A stretch of 64,000 bases of DNA from NCBI RefSeq assembly GCF_900446255.1, contig NZ_UIGI01000002.1:186001-250000 (forward strand). The letters are read 5' to 3'. The DNA is from Buttiauxella agrestis (GTDB taxonomy: Bacteria; Pseudomonadota; Gammaproteobacteria; Enterobacterales; Enterobacteriaceae). The notes below the pieces were generated by a model. That model was given only the letters and a program-made list of their open reading frames with translations. It was not told the DNA's origin and searched no databases. Made by a program: the position numbers and the translations under genes. Position 1 is the stretch's first letter. Each line of letters starts with the position of its first letter. Below, piece after piece: positions 26,301 through 35,127 of the stretch.

Positions 26301-27355
26301 GCCAGGCCGACGAAAAGGGCGTACCGATGACTACGGCGAAAGTAGACAAGCTTGCTGCTGAAAACCAGAATCTTAGTGGTAAACAAGCAGTATTCACGGA
26401 AGCAGGTAATGCTGCATTTGGCGCTACCCCTCCACAAATAGTCACCGGGCCTGTCAGAGAAACAATGGCCGCTCTGAAAGTTGGCAACGATTTGTTTGGT
26501 GATGCAGACAAGGAAGTTAATCGTATTCAAAATTCTGACATGACTCCTGAGCAAAAACGAACTGAATTGGGGGTTCGGGCTGCGGCCAACTTACACCTGG
26601 CAAATAATCAGGATGGTTCAGAACGTAATGAGTCCAGGCATAACGCTGAAGTTTATCGGAACGCGCTTAAAGATGAAGGCGTCAACTGGAGCATGGATCA
26701 GATTCAAAATATGTCACGTCAAGCTTCGGGGTATAACAAGGGAGCCACGAGCCTGGACGATGTGGTTAATGCCAATCTCGGCACCCCATCTGTGTCTTCT
26801 CAAGCCAAAACGGTTCTGCCTGGTTCAGCCCCGGTTGCAACTGATATCGACAGGAATGCCGCAGATACACTCATCAGGAACACGCAAAACTCGGGAGGGG
26901 TTGTCAATACTGCTGGGGCTGCGCTAATGACGGGTAAGCAATTCGTTGCAAACACAATGAATGATGCGGGGTTAGGAGGTAGTTTACGTGCATTTGAAGG
27001 TTGGGGGATGATCAATACACCACAATCCACCATAACCGAGAACCTTCAGGCCGGAGCTATTCCTAATGACCTTGGTGGAAAAGTGTCGGCAATGATGATA
27101 GTGAATGATGCAGTACAAACCAATGAAGGAAATCCGGCTCTGGCAAGTGGAGCACTGGATCGGCATGAATTGCAGCTTTCCACTATCAACCAGGCAATTT
27201 ATCAACAAATGAGTGATTCTAAGGAGTTTGGGCCTGAAAAAGCAGAAGAATTCAGGAATTTTGCTCAGTCAAATTTGAATGATTCAAGCCTGAGCTACGG
27301 TGAGCGTTCGGACCGGTATAATAACTGGGTCAACGAAAACCGCTCTTCAAAGTAA
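23375..27355 (+). CDS. traG: TraG-type mating-pair stabilisation protein, 1326 aa
   Basis: Follows traH by 8 bases. The N-terminal 480 residues carry membrane segments (near 35-52, 64-82, 365-400, 405-425 and 455-475) typical of the TraG_N domain. The remaining about 850 residues are a periplasmic, Ser/Gln/Asn-rich, low-complexity body. In F the C-terminal part contacts the recipient and mediates entry-exclusion recognition. Length is larger than F TraG (about 940) and similar to IncHI/SXT versions. It ends the operon; a strong terminator follows. Confidence 0.85.
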   Translation: MDYNIYTLGDIDFVWSAFNGIALIFSQHTGVREFMTTAAVLAAVNLFYKSWLWVLNPLKNEVPIFSWLLGLVLFSIAITRVDVTIESVKTGEVRAVDGVPIFIAASATLTTNLSQGLLRDYKIAFDPLSPIDMNASSLNDDITLGPMVKFVKFMQWGGDSQGYCSQFPSPDASIGTLNLCKTIQSIAMDCLKSSQNSTATIVGKENIFNDIYSSDLAESLAAISSAISTGNKNASARLVGTNGSKTKPCADVWSDVLSIKDRPETVSLMQTIAQVNGIMTPDDVTGANSGLDFTAAMKAANGIYSQAIGSHDVMMGNFVLNSLSVGEQLYKSGLGSAAGMQLFEAQVKRTNSMVSQGQLWLQLSGAAISFLEMFSYMVAPFALLMLIALGGNGVGAAAKYLQLIIFVNMWPITAVLVNAYIKKVLTADLDTWSTLNSQNSVVTWMGQPGLYETYSSYLSVASGLYALIPVLTLFLMTQSIHPMMNATKGVTPDAPVNNGHLTPQVWSSPDAGKSSFGDVQQVADVSTGRGMGTSGGFSSYTAPRVGTWATGEASQQAQGMSATQSHSQLKSDTQSFNQSMSNLREQMASGSTNSQSSQTMANTMSMVEKLSSQVANAVSKDTSLGQEQVKGMVSQIALQGALSAGTDGMKSMLGSLVSGKGTINSLLQSSDTNQQKLGQSLKDAFTNTLSNNSGLDEGITKGMSSLKSSGYLESNSMKEAFGSVMQSGQSLINSATAAVSTEGKMSSSSGMDYKQTVNLDNVSDSLKQSKFTDDAVRDYASKSGLDANAFMDKFNSHFDTFSKSNTMGDDQNRRDALVSTMRDFGNDLMKFDATSGETPAQSQQDFRQSQALLQNLVTDFGANEQMLSPAIRQMAAMAGDATPANFIANTQGQQSPVNTSNVPTQGQVQSGGQAISGNVENGMAGQRAEASQTPQGTVNGVSAAGLTRESGSAAVTGVHSENQKAVMSPSERAALSQADEKGVPMTTAKVDKLAAENQNLSGKQAVFTEAGNAAFGATPPQIVTGPVRETMAALKVGNDLFGDADKEVNRIQNSDMTPEQKRTELGVRAAANLHLANNQDGSERNESRHNAEVYRNALKDEGVNWSMDQIQNMSRQASGYNKGATSLDDVVNANLGTPSVSSQAKTVLPGSAPVATDIDRNAADTLIRNTQNSGGVVNTAGAALMTGKQFVANTMNDAGLGGSLRAFEGWGMINTPQSTITENLQAGAIPNDLGGKVSAMMIVNDAVQTNEGNPALASGALDRHELQLSTINQAIYQQMSDSKEFGPEKAEEFRNFAQSNLNDSSLSYGERSDRYNNWVNENRSSK

Positions 27356-27372
27356 AAGTTAAGACAGAAACT

Positions 27373-27405
27373 AAAGGCTGTGGCACGTGCTACAGCCTTT
27401 TTTTT
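27373..27405 (+). terminator. rho-independent terminator after traG
   Basis: AAAGGCTGT at 27373-27381 pairs with ACAGCCTTT at 27392-27400, with an inner GCACGTGC palindrome and a run of T. It ends the traF-traH-traG operon. Confidence 0.85.
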
Positions 27406-27496
27406 AAAAAAAAAGTTACTTTTCTCATCCAGCTGTCGCTCGGGAGACGAATTCTACGGACTGCACCAGCCGGGTAACGTACTGACGACGAGACCC

Positions 27497-27679
27497 ATGC
27501 GTATTGCTGTATATCGAATGGTCAAACACCGGGGGCGATTACTGATTCACGGCGACATTACACAAGGGGCAGGGCAGGTGTTCTTGAGTGCTGAATCTTC
27601 TGATCCAGCACTCAAGACGATCAGAGTGATTTCCGGGTCGGATTGCCGAAAAGAAAAATACTTACTGAATCTTATTTAG
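27497..27679 (+). CDS. possible small protein, 60 aa
   Basis: An ATG-started frame in the gap after the traG terminator. It overlaps the end of the convergent transglycosylase gene by 8 bases and lacks a good ribosome site. The frame is also open upstream to a GTG inside the terminator, which is not a credible start. May not be real. Confidence 0.25.
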   Translation: MRIAVYRMVKHRGRLLIHGDITQGAGQVFLSAESSDPALKTIRVISGSDCRKEKYLLNLI

Positions 27680-28217
27680 CATCCACTTCAGATGGTATCG
27701 CCATGTTGTTGGCGATATGCCCGTTGTACTGAGGAGCGGGGTGTTGCGTCCACTGGTAAAGCTCATGCATTCCATTTCTTTGCTGGATTCGACGGTTGTA
27801 CCTTTCCATAAATTTGAAAATGTACCGCGCTCTGACTTTGGGGGTCTTACTGTTGTAATCGCCAATACCTTCGAAAACATTGCCTTGCCGGTCGACTATT
27901 TTTCTCCACAACCACCAGGTGCCCACCCAGAAACTTGCACAAGCATCATACGCCAGCACTTTCCAGGTAACCGTGGGGAAATTACTTTTTATTTCGGGCA
28001 GATTTGAAGAGTTAATTTGCATCGGGCCGATATCGTAAGAACCGTTTGTGTTCCTGACGAACGAGCCGACTTTACCGCCTTCATTATCGAATAGCGTAAA
28101 TACGAGTTCTGAATCTATCCCGAAGTACCGTGACGCATCATTAACACACTGGTTTCTGATTTCCGTTGGAACAGGGATCGGCATTGGTCTCACATCATCA
28201 GCTGGTGGTATGAACAT
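27672..28217 (-). CDS. lytic transglycosylase (SLT domain), 181 aa
   Basis: Goose-lysozyme/SLT fold: catalytic Glu46 in LFDNEGGKVG, the YDIGPMQINS motif and the C-terminal VRARYIFKFMERY. Such enzymes open the peptidoglycan to let a secretion channel through. No signal peptide is visible at the chosen ATG (GGAG upstream), which is unusual. It is the only minus-strand gene among the plus-strand transfer genes here. Confidence 0.85.
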   Translation of the reverse strand: MFIPPADDVRPMPIPVPTEIRNQCVNDASRYFGIDSELVFTLFDNEGGKVGSFVRNTNGSYDIGPMQINSSNLPEIKSNFPTVTWKVLAYDACASFWVGTWWLWRKIVDRQGNVFEGIGDYNSKTPKVRARYIFKFMERYNRRIQQRNGMHELYQWTQHPAPQYNGHIANNMAIPSEVDAK

Positions 28218-28368
28218 AATCGTGGCTCCGGGCTAATTATTTCCTCGATATATTCTCCCACACATAAACTCTGTAACTTTTCGCTTAGAACCAAATATTG
28301 GGGCCTTTAGCGAAACAGGAGGTGATTAGCGGCATGGTAATATCAGTGCTCAAATTAAAGGGGGGAGA

Positions 28369-29112
28369 ATGAACAAAAAAGTTTTGGCTGGGTTGATATT
28401 TGCACTGTGTGGATTAGCGCCCTTGATTGCGAAGTCGACAGAAGTTTCAGTGCTGTCAGAAAATGCCCTTCAAAAGTTGAAGGATGTTGGCCTCACTATT
28501 GAGCATACCGAACCCTCACCTGTATCGGGGATCTTCACAGTCGTATCGCAACAAGGCGTCAGCTATGTTGATAAAGAAGGTGATTACATATTTACGGGGA
28601 GCCTGTTTAAAGTGAATGGTAAGGATGTGGAAAATACGACAGAGCAAGCCGTTTTAAAAGGCGTCCGCAGTTTTGTCGACCGGACAAAAGTCATTGAGTA
28701 CAAATCACCTCAGGAAAAATATTCACTGGCAATATTCACCGATATAACGTGTGGTTTTTGTCAGAAACTCCACCACGATATTGATAGTTATCAGAAGGCC
28801 GGTATCACAATTAAATTCCTTGCATTCCCACGAGCGGGTCTTAATTCAGTTGTCGCAAATAATATGGCAAAAATCTGGTGTGCAGCTGATCCTGCCAAAG
28901 CTTTGACGGATGCGATGAACTCTTCAAACCTGCCCGAAGGACGGCCTGATGATAAATGTTCCGACATCATCAAGTCTCACTACCAGATTGCCTCCACGAT
29001 CCCATTACAGGGCACCCCAACTATGGTGACGTTGTCCGGAAAGCCCCAGGTTTTTACCGGCTGGTTGAGTCCGGACAGTATTGTTAAACAGATGGAAGCA
29101 TCCGCTAAATAA
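28369..29112 (+). CDS. DsbC-like disulfide isomerase, 247 aa
   Basis: Signal peptide (residues 1-22), N-terminal dimerisation domain (25-95) and a thioredoxin fold with C-G-F-C at 128-131 and cis-Pro loop LQGTPTMV. Plasmid-borne DsbC/TrbB proteins help fold the Cys-rich transfer proteins (TraH and others) in the periplasm. AGGGGGGAGA precedes the ATG. Looks complete. Confidence 0.9.
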   Translation: MNKKVLAGLIFALCGLAPLIAKSTEVSVLSENALQKLKDVGLTIEHTEPSPVSGIFTVVSQQGVSYVDKEGDYIFTGSLFKVNGKDVENTTEQAVLKGVRSFVDRTKVIEYKSPQEKYSLAIFTDITCGFCQKLHHDIDSYQKAGITIKFLAFPRAGLNSVVANNMAKIWCAADPAKALTDAMNSSNLPEGRPDDKCSDIIKSHYQIASTIPLQGTPTMVTLSGKPQVFTGWLSPDSIVKQMEASAK

Positions 29113-29136
29113 TTGCAGTTCAACAAAGAGGTTTTC

Positions 29137-29496
29137 ATGAAAAATATTTGCCTTACTGTGGCATTACTTTTAAGTGTTGGTTCTCATCCCGTGTTTGCAT
29201 CCGGATGTACCGGCCCTGGCTGTTCGGCATCTCTGACCGGAAAGCCGAAACTGACCCTCATATCTTCAAACAGCGCAGAGAAAGGCTCCATGCAATCGCT
29301 GTTCAGCCAGTTAGGGACTCAGGAAACTAAAAAGCTAAAAGTGAATAACGACAGTCAGCGCAAAGCCCCGGGCAGTAGTTCTTCAGTGGGTGCTGATGAA
29401 GCAGCTCCTGTCAGGAAATACATTGCTATCGAACCGGAGATTGTTCAGTCCCCAATTCTGCTGCAACCCGTGACCGGTGCTGAGCGGTTTGTGTGA
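29137..29496 (+). CDS. small secreted protein, 119 aa
   Basis: ATG 29137 with AGAGG upstream, rather than the in-frame ATG at 29113. Signal peptide MKNICLTVALLLSVGSHPVFA, then a mature part starting with Cys pairs (GCTGPGC). Ser/Lys-rich with no known domain. Follows dsbC by 24 bases and is probably co-transcribed, perhaps as one of its periplasmic clients. Confidence 0.65.
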   Translation: MKNICLTVALLLSVGSHPVFASGCTGPGCSASLTGKPKLTLISSNSAEKGSMQSLFSQLGTQETKKLKVNNDSQRKAPGSSSSVGADEAAPVRKYIAIEPEIVQSPILLQPVTGAERFV

Positions 29497-29578
29497 ATAA
29501 ATGGAAAAACTGCGGTGTGTTGCGGCTCAACGTTTGTCGGTATCTCATTGAGCCAGGCACACCAACAGGGGAGATTCG

Positions 29579-29998
29579 ATGAGCTGGACTGATGAGATTC
29601 TGCTGAAAGCGTGTGGTGTACCTGACCGTGAATACCTGAAAATCCCGGTTATTAATTATCTCTATCAGCTTAAACTTAAGGAAAGTAAATTACTTCTGAG
29701 CATTTTCATTATCTGGTGCGTGATGACTGTCACAGCGGTCTGTTTCATTGATATAGGCATAATGCTAAACCTGTTGTTTTTAGTTATTCAGATGGCAGTG
29801 TTTATCTTTCTGCTTATGCGATTGCAGTTCCTGAGACCTCAAAGAGAGGTCGATAGCGCCACTTATCAACTTGTTGTGCAATTCCCGCAACTATCAGAAG
29901 CGGAGAAAAATCAATTCCAGACGCTCTATCTCATCAAGAATACTGCAATCGTCATGAATGATTTGTATCTCCTTCATGAATTTAACAAAAGTAATTAA
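29579..29998 (+). CDS. two-span membrane protein, 139 aa
   Basis: Two adjacent membrane helices (about residues 40-60 and 63-82) form a hairpin, with cytoplasmic ends. GGGGAG precedes the ATG. Convergent with the lipoprotein gene, ends overlapping by 4 bases. IncHI entry exclusion uses a pair of envelope proteins; this and the next gene are possible candidates, on context only. Confidence 0.55.
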   Translation: MSWTDEILLKACGVPDREYLKIPVINYLYQLKLKESKLLLSIFIIWCVMTVTAVCFIDIGIMLNLLFLVIQMAVFIFLLMRLQFLRPQREVDSATYQLVVQFPQLSEAEKNQFQTLYLIKNTAIVMNDLYLLHEFNKSN

Positions 29999-30602
29999 TT
30001 CCAGGGGACCACGGCCACATAATTTCCCGACCGTAACGGACTGTCGATTTTACTCAAAACAGCCGCGACCATGGCACTGTATGCCTGTTGGTCAGATTGA
30101 ACCGGCGCATTACTCTGCATGTCAATTTTAACAATGTCTTTCCCCGGCGTTCCTTTCGTCTGAATCCGGACTGTCATACTGCGGAAAAAGTAACTTTTTT
30201 GCTGCTCGTTGACTCCAATGAACCCTTCAACCGGTTGATAGGAATAATTCGTATGGGTTTTACCATTCGCTGTTTTGCTGGTGGACTTGTTATCAACTAC
30301 ATACCCAATTACACCTGTGACTGGTACTGACTCAATAATGACATTCTCGCGGCGGTCTGAATAATTAAACAATAACGTAAACATGCTATCGGGCGCATTC
30401 ACTCTGAAGCCCCCTTTAATTAAACCATCACTAATCATGCTCGCCAGATATCGGGATTGAATCGAATCATCAGGAGGAATTACCGCAACTGTTTTATTGG
30501 CAACGGGGCGCTCAAGCAGATCATACGCATCAACCTGAGTTGAAAAGTGATAACCGCATCCAGATAAAAAAAGACTGAGCTAATTAATAACGTGCGTTTC
30601 AT
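29995..30602 (-). pseudogene. envelope lipoprotein gene with an N-terminal frameshift
   Basis: From ATG 30602 the frame MKRTLLI is right for a lipoprotein signal, but the continuation (lipobox LFLSGCGYHF) is in another frame after about 30580. One missing base near AGCTCAG would restore it; the downstream frame then runs intact to 29995, about 190 residues in all. The body has strands such as VAVVPWN and no cysteines after the lipobox. Either the gene is dead, or starts internally at ATG 30438, or the base is a sequencing error. KSYFF is written by the palindrome at 30187-30197. Confidence 0.6.
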
Positions 30603-30707
30603 TAAACCCCTCAAATATCGCCCATTAGCGTGAATTCCATAGAGACCGGCTCAGTATAATGGAAACCTACAAAATCCTAACAAGTTAAAAAACGCTAAGG
30701 TAAAGGC

Positions 30708-31517
30708 ATGCAAAAATCATCACTCTTAAAACCCATCGCAATGGTTGTTGCTTCAGCCATTATCGCAACTGCGGCATCAGTTTACATATCTGCGAATTAT
30801 TTTAAGCCTCAGCACTACACGAAAGATGAAATAGGGAAGGTGGCTGCTGAGTTCCTGGTACAACATCCCGATTATCTTCTGAAAGCGGGAGAGGCTCTCG
30901 AAACTAATAAAGTGAGTGCTTCAATTCAGGCGTTGATCCCATTTGCACCTGCTTTGTTTGAGACAGCTGCAACACCAAGCATCGGGCCTGCTGACGCTGA
31001 TGTCGCTGTTATTGAGTTTTTCGATTACCTTTGCCATTACTGTCAGCAGGTTACACCTGTTGTTGAACAAAGTTTCGACCAAAGTAAAGGAGTGAAATTC
31101 TTCTTCAAGGAGTTCCCAATCTTCGCCGGGAGTAAACCGGTTTCCGGTATGTCTTCAGCTACGGGGTTGTACATATTTAAGAAATACGGGGCAGAAGCCT
31201 ATCACAAATTCCATAATAATCTGATGGCGGTAACCGGTACATTTTTACGTAGTCAAAAAACATTTACTGAAAATGACCTGAAAATGGTAATTGATAAATC
31301 TGGCTTCGAAGTCTCTATGACTGACGATGACAAAAAATATTTTGAAGAGATTATCTCTATCAATATGCAGTTGGGCGAAAAGCTGGGTATTAATGGCACT
31401 CCAGGGTTCATTATCATGAACATGAAAAACCCTACTGCATTGACGACTACCTTTATACCGGGTGCGACAGACCTCTCTACTTTACAAGCAGCTATCAGCA
31501 AAGCCCGAGGCCAATAA
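30708..31517 (+). CDS. DsbA-family thiol oxidoreductase, 269 aa
   Basis: Signal anchor (residues 8-30), helical linker, then a DsbA fold with FFDYLCHYC, the active pair C109-H-Y-C112, and cis-Pro loop NGTPGFII. The layout with an N-terminal helical extension matches Com1/ScsC-like DsbA proteins. It probably forms disulfides in transfer proteins alongside the DsbC-like enzyme at 28369. Confidence 0.9.
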   Translation: MQKSSLLKPIAMVVASAIIATAASVYISANYFKPQHYTKDEIGKVAAEFLVQHPDYLLKAGEALETNKVSASIQALIPFAPALFETAATPSIGPADADVAVIEFFDYLCHYCQQVTPVVEQSFDQSKGVKFFFKEFPIFAGSKPVSGMSSATGLYIFKKYGAEAYHKFHNNLMAVTGTFLRSQKTFTENDLKMVIDKSGFEVSMTDDDKKYFEEIISINMQLGEKLGINGTPGFIIMNMKNPTALTTTFIPGATDLSTLQAAISKARGQ

Positions 31518-31720
31518 TGATACAGAAACGAACTCTGACAGATGAAGAAGTGGCGTTATTAAAACATAATGAGTGGATCACCATTATTTATAACGATGCA
31601 AAGCGCGTGACTTGCCGTTTTCTTGGGCTGGATGCGGGTGTCATTCAATTTGGTGCTATGGGTTGGGACGATGCGATTGATCTGAACCAGGTAACGGTCG
31701 AGCGTATGGCCCACGATTAA
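31517..31720 (+). CDS. hypothetical protein, 67 aa
   Basis: ATG overlaps the TAA of the dsbA-like gene (TAATG), implying coupled translation. Small beta-rich protein (EWITIIYNDAKRVTCRFLGLD) without signal peptide; resembles a small SH3-like or Sm-like barrel, unproven. Confidence 0.6.
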   Translation: MIQKRTLTDEEVALLKHNEWITIIYNDAKRVTCRFLGLDAGVIQFGAMGWDDAIDLNQVTVERMAHD

Positions 31721-31726
31721 TAGCTC

Positions 31727-31762
31727 TGTGCAGAATGCTTCTTACCAGAGGCATTCTGCACA
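31727..31762. terminator. perfect 12-bp-arm hairpin
   Basis: TGTGCAGAATGC at 31727-31738 is exactly mirrored by GCATTCTGCACA at 31751-31762 right after the stop of the previous gene. There is no T run, so either a weak or rho-aided terminator or a protein-binding palindrome. Confidence 0.6.
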
Positions 31763-31845
31763 ACAGTTGAATCGTTATTATTAATATACAAGGACTGATT
31801 TCCAATTGTCAGCGGGTCTGGAGGTGAACAAGCCCATACGCGGAC

Positions 31846-31956
31846 TCACATCTGTCCTTTTATAATCTCTACCATAAGTGAGCCAACCCACCCCAATCCT
31901 GCTAAAGCACATATGATAATTAGTCGTAGGAATAAGACTGATTTTTTGGATATCAT
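31846..31956 (-). CDS. possible single-span small membrane protein, 36 aa
   Basis: A minus-strand ATG-to-TGA frame in the gap 31721-32433. It reads MISKKS then a hydrophobic helix (LIIICALAGLGWVGSL) and a short charged tail, a good layout for a small membrane protein. The ribosome site is weak. The rest of the gap, to 32433, shows no gene. Confidence 0.4.
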   Translation of the reverse strand: MISKKSVLFLRLIIICALAGLGWVGSLMVEIIKGQM

Positions 31957-32433
31957 TTTATTTGCCCATATTTTGCATAATATCACCTTCCACTAGTATT
32001 TGACTCATGGTATCAAGACTGACTTCATATTTCTAGTACTGGATGGAAATACCTGACTGTCCAAAGTGGCTCTGAGATTATGCGGTGGAATGTGAAAGGA
32101 CGCTGTACGGCTTCAGCGTAAATAATTATGGATAGTAATACTGGTGTATCTATGAACTACCAGAGAATACCTCTTTGCCACATAGTGTTCAGATATGTCC
32201 GCTGAGCCTCGCTCAATAATTTACTGTCCATATAACTTCGGTGTGATACTGGAATTACATTGATTTTATTTTGTTGCTGTAGGGCCTATTAGGAATTTCT
32301 ACATGCGTGTTAGCATTGTTTTAGATGGTTAAGTGCTGTTTAATTTTAAGCTAACTCAATCATCGCATCATTTATTCCGTATGAGTGAACGGTAAGAATT
32401 CAGGGTTTATTAGATAATTGATAAGGTGCAAGC

Positions 32434-32964
32434 ATGGAAAGTATGGAGTCAAAATTAACAAAAGCGAAGATGGAATCCTGCGGGTGGCAACTAAAGGAAT
32501 ATCCGAAAGTTAATCTTAATGATTCTTATATGGTTTACTTTCGAGACTTTCGTACTGATACATTGACTGTCATGGCACTTCAGAAGGTTGCGTTTTCTGA
32601 TTTCAAGGTGAACCACAAATTACCTATTAGTAATCTCGTGGAAAAGTTAACGCCATTGCTTAATAAGCTGCATAATGGAAATGGGCTGACTGAGGGGGAG
32701 GTTGACGAGATTAATCCAGTCCTAATACATTATATCAAAAAAACTCAAACGTTTTTTAAATGGAAGAACACCTTTGGCGGACGCACCAGAGCGCACTTTA
32801 TCATTAACATCTATAAAGACAATCAGGCGGGAGGGGAATATCTGATCTTAAGGCCAGTACTGATAGGCTCTGCGGAAGAAATTATTATTGCTGATGACGT
32901 CACACAGATGACGGATGAAATATATTACCTAGACAGAGAGAGAAATAAAAGCTGGTTTCGGTGA
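32434..32964 (+). CDS. hypothetical protein, 176 aa
   Basis: ATG after AAGG. Soluble, basic alpha/beta protein without signal peptide or recognised motif. Stands alone between two AT-rich gaps; the gap 32965-33480 holds no gene I can support. AT-rich compared with the transfer genes, so perhaps acquired. Confidence 0.55.
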   Translation: MESMESKLTKAKMESCGWQLKEYPKVNLNDSYMVYFRDFRTDTLTVMALQKVAFSDFKVNHKLPISNLVEKLTPLLNKLHNGNGLTEGEVDEINPVLIHYIKKTQTFFKWKNTFGGRTRAHFIINIYKDNQAGGEYLILRPVLIGSAEEIIIADDVTQMTDEIYYLDRERNKSWFR

Positions 32965-33480
32965 TTAATCAAAAATAAGTTAGGTTAACCTCGGGTGATT
33001 ATTGCTCCGGGGTTTACGTTTTCAATGCGCCTTATTATGCGCAGCGTTGATCTGAAAATTAGATTGCTAATTTAGCTTCCTCAATCTTGCTTGCTATCCT
33101 TTGGCTTGAATTCGGTATTAGAGTCTATGTTATCGGCATGTTTTAAGATGAGCGAGACCTTCTGTGATTTGAATTTTTAGAATGCTGAGAACACTGTCTG
33201 AATTGTAATAATCACGGTTGGCCCATGAGCGTTAGCAGTAACAATCGGGTCAATACCAAACAAAATCGCCAAAATAGTAAATCCACCTGCATATCCACAT
33301 TGCTGTTCAAACGGGCGGCAATCAGGCTTCTTCTAGTGCTGATGCGCAGTCATCAAGAACAACAAATATTCTCCCCATCTGGACACTGACATTCACTTCG
33401 AACTCGAGTAATATTTATGTAAGAGTGTTAAACAATAAAATATGAATAATAACCCTGCGTAACAACTAAAAGAAAATCAT

Positions 33481-34722
33481 ATGAAACTAACCAAAGTAAA
33501 ATCTCTTTTAATTTTACTACATTTATCAGTAGGGTGTAATGCCTATGCCTCAACAAACCTGTCCGCGCTTGAGCAAGCTGCATCCAAAGGTGACGTAGTA
33601 GCCCAGAGTAATCTCGGCGTAGCTTACTTTAACGGAAATGGTGTTGAAAAAAATTATGCAAAGGCTAAAGAGTGGCTAGAAAAGGCAGCGGAACAAAATA
33701 ATCAAAATGCCAACTATACGCTTGGTGTCATGTATATGTACGGATATGGAGCAGATAAGGATTTAATAAAGGCCGTTGAGCTGTTTAAAAAAAGCGGCCC
33801 TCATTATAAAGGTGGGGCCTATAATAACCTTGCGAATGTATATGAAAAAGGTTTAATTGGACCAGCAGATCCAGCTCTAGCCCTTAAATATTTTTTATTG
33901 GCAGCTGATGCTGGAAGCCCTGAATCTCAGTTAATAATTGGCTGGCGTTTTGAACGTGGTGAAGGAGTAAAGAAAAGCACTACAAAGGCTTTCGATTATT
34001 ACAAAAAATCAGCGTTGAATGGTAATGCCATCGCTAAATATCACTTAGGCCGTATGTATGATGACGGGATTGGAGTAAAGCGTAATGATGTTCTTGCAGC
34101 CAAATGGTACATTGATGCCGCTGAAAACGGTAACGTAGGTGCTATGACGAATGTCGGTGTAATGTTTACTGACGGGGAAGGTGTTAAGCAAGATTACGCT
34201 AAAGCCAGATACTATCTGGAAAAATCTGTAAAAAGTGATTCTCCTGAAGGAATGGCTAGTCTTGCCTATTTATATATCAACGGGCTGGGTGTTAAAAGAG
34301 ACCTTTATAAGGGCACTCAATTATATACCGACTCTTGTGACAAAGGATTAGACGAGGGTTGTAAATACCTGGCCGAATTAAAATCAAAAGGTCTTTATAG
34401 AACCCCAAAAGTGATACAAACGAGCAGTGCAGGAGTTAAACGATTAATCGCCAAATCTATGGATGCAAGCACTAACGCAACGTTTACCTGGAAGGGTGAC
34501 GATGCTATTTTCAAAGCCAATGATGGTAAGGTTGATTGTACCTTCTTAAATGATTTCTCCGAAAAAGGAGGTCAACTGGCGACATCGTTTGTTTGTACCA
34601 ACAATGTGCAGATTATCTTAAAGCAATTCAAAGAATCGAATAATGCCTACCTTTCCGTTATGACGGACAATTTCAAGAAAGAAGTTAATACCTTTTCCGT
34701 TAACGTCTACGTGTCAGAGTGA
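33481..34722 (+). CDS. secreted Sel1-repeat protein, 413 aa
   Basis: Signal peptide (about residues 1-23, ending NAYA), then about seven Sel1-like repeats between residues 35 and 300, each with the A-x-x-x-L-G-x-x-Y-x-x-G-x-G-V pattern (AQSNLGVAYFNGNGV is the first). The last 110 residues form a separate domain starting after Tyr-Arg-Thr-Pro. Sel1 proteins act as scaffolds; in the periplasm they often take part in envelope or host interactions. Role here unknown; AT-rich. Confidence 0.8.
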   Translation: MKLTKVKSLLILLHLSVGCNAYASTNLSALEQAASKGDVVAQSNLGVAYFNGNGVEKNYAKAKEWLEKAAEQNNQNANYTLGVMYMYGYGADKDLIKAVELFKKSGPHYKGGAYNNLANVYEKGLIGPADPALALKYFLLAADAGSPESQLIIGWRFERGEGVKKSTTKAFDYYKKSALNGNAIAKYHLGRMYDDGIGVKRNDVLAAKWYIDAAENGNVGAMTNVGVMFTDGEGVKQDYAKARYYLEKSVKSDSPEGMASLAYLYINGLGVKRDLYKGTQLYTDSCDKGLDEGCKYLAELKSKGLYRTPKVIQTSSAGVKRLIAKSMDASTNATFTWKGDDAIFKANDGKVDCTFLNDFSEKGGQLATSFVCTNNVQIILKQFKESNNAYLSVMTDNFKKEVNTFSVNVYVSE

Positions 34723-34778
34723 TTGTTTATTTAATCCTGTCATGAACCACGCATTCTATGGAATTAAAGGAGAGACGT

Positions 34779-34800
34779 AAAAAAGACCGCTGGCGCGGCC
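34779..34800 (-). terminator. terminator for the minus-strand gene at 34801
   Basis: Read on the minus strand, GGCCGC and GCGGTC arms close around a 4-base loop and six T follow. It abuts the stop codon of the 34801-35061 gene. Confidence 0.7.
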
Positions 34801-35061
34801 TCAGTTGGAGTTTTCAGGAGGGCGGCCAGGAGGATTGTAATGGCGATCTATAAAACTAGCCCATTCTGTGCGAGTCATTCCTCCTCGTTCATTGATTTTC
34901 TTAAACCAGTCAGGGTTTTCATATTTTGAGGCGTTTTTGAAAATCCCAAATTTATCTGATGTTAGAGGAACAATACGAACATAATTGTCCCAGCCCCATA
35001 CGAGCACTGCAACAGCAATCAGCAATAAAAGAATCAGAACTACGTCCAACAAATATCCCAT
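34801..35061 (-). CDS. small membrane protein, 86 aa
   Basis: One N-terminal membrane helix (residues 4-24, VVLILLLLIAVAVLVWGW) and a soluble C-terminal tail with Trp-Phe-Lys-Lys. A terminator follows directly. No family recognised. Confidence 0.6.
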   Translation of the reverse strand: MGYLLDVVLILLLLIAVAVLVWGWDNYVRIVPLTSDKFGIFKNASKYENPDWFKKINERGGMTRTEWASFIDRHYNPPGRPPENSN

Positions 35062-35127
35062 TTTCTCCGACCTTAGAAATTTCGAGATTATGACTCATTG
35101 TATCAAGCCAGACCTCGCGTTACCAGG

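Noticed and set aside
27380-27496. Upstream part of the 27380-27679 frame
   Set aside because: Its GTG start lies inside the traG terminator stem, so it is not a credible gene start.
29681-29695. AAAGTAAATTACTT as another copy of the palindrome
   Set aside because: Spacing between the halves differs from the twelve exact copies.
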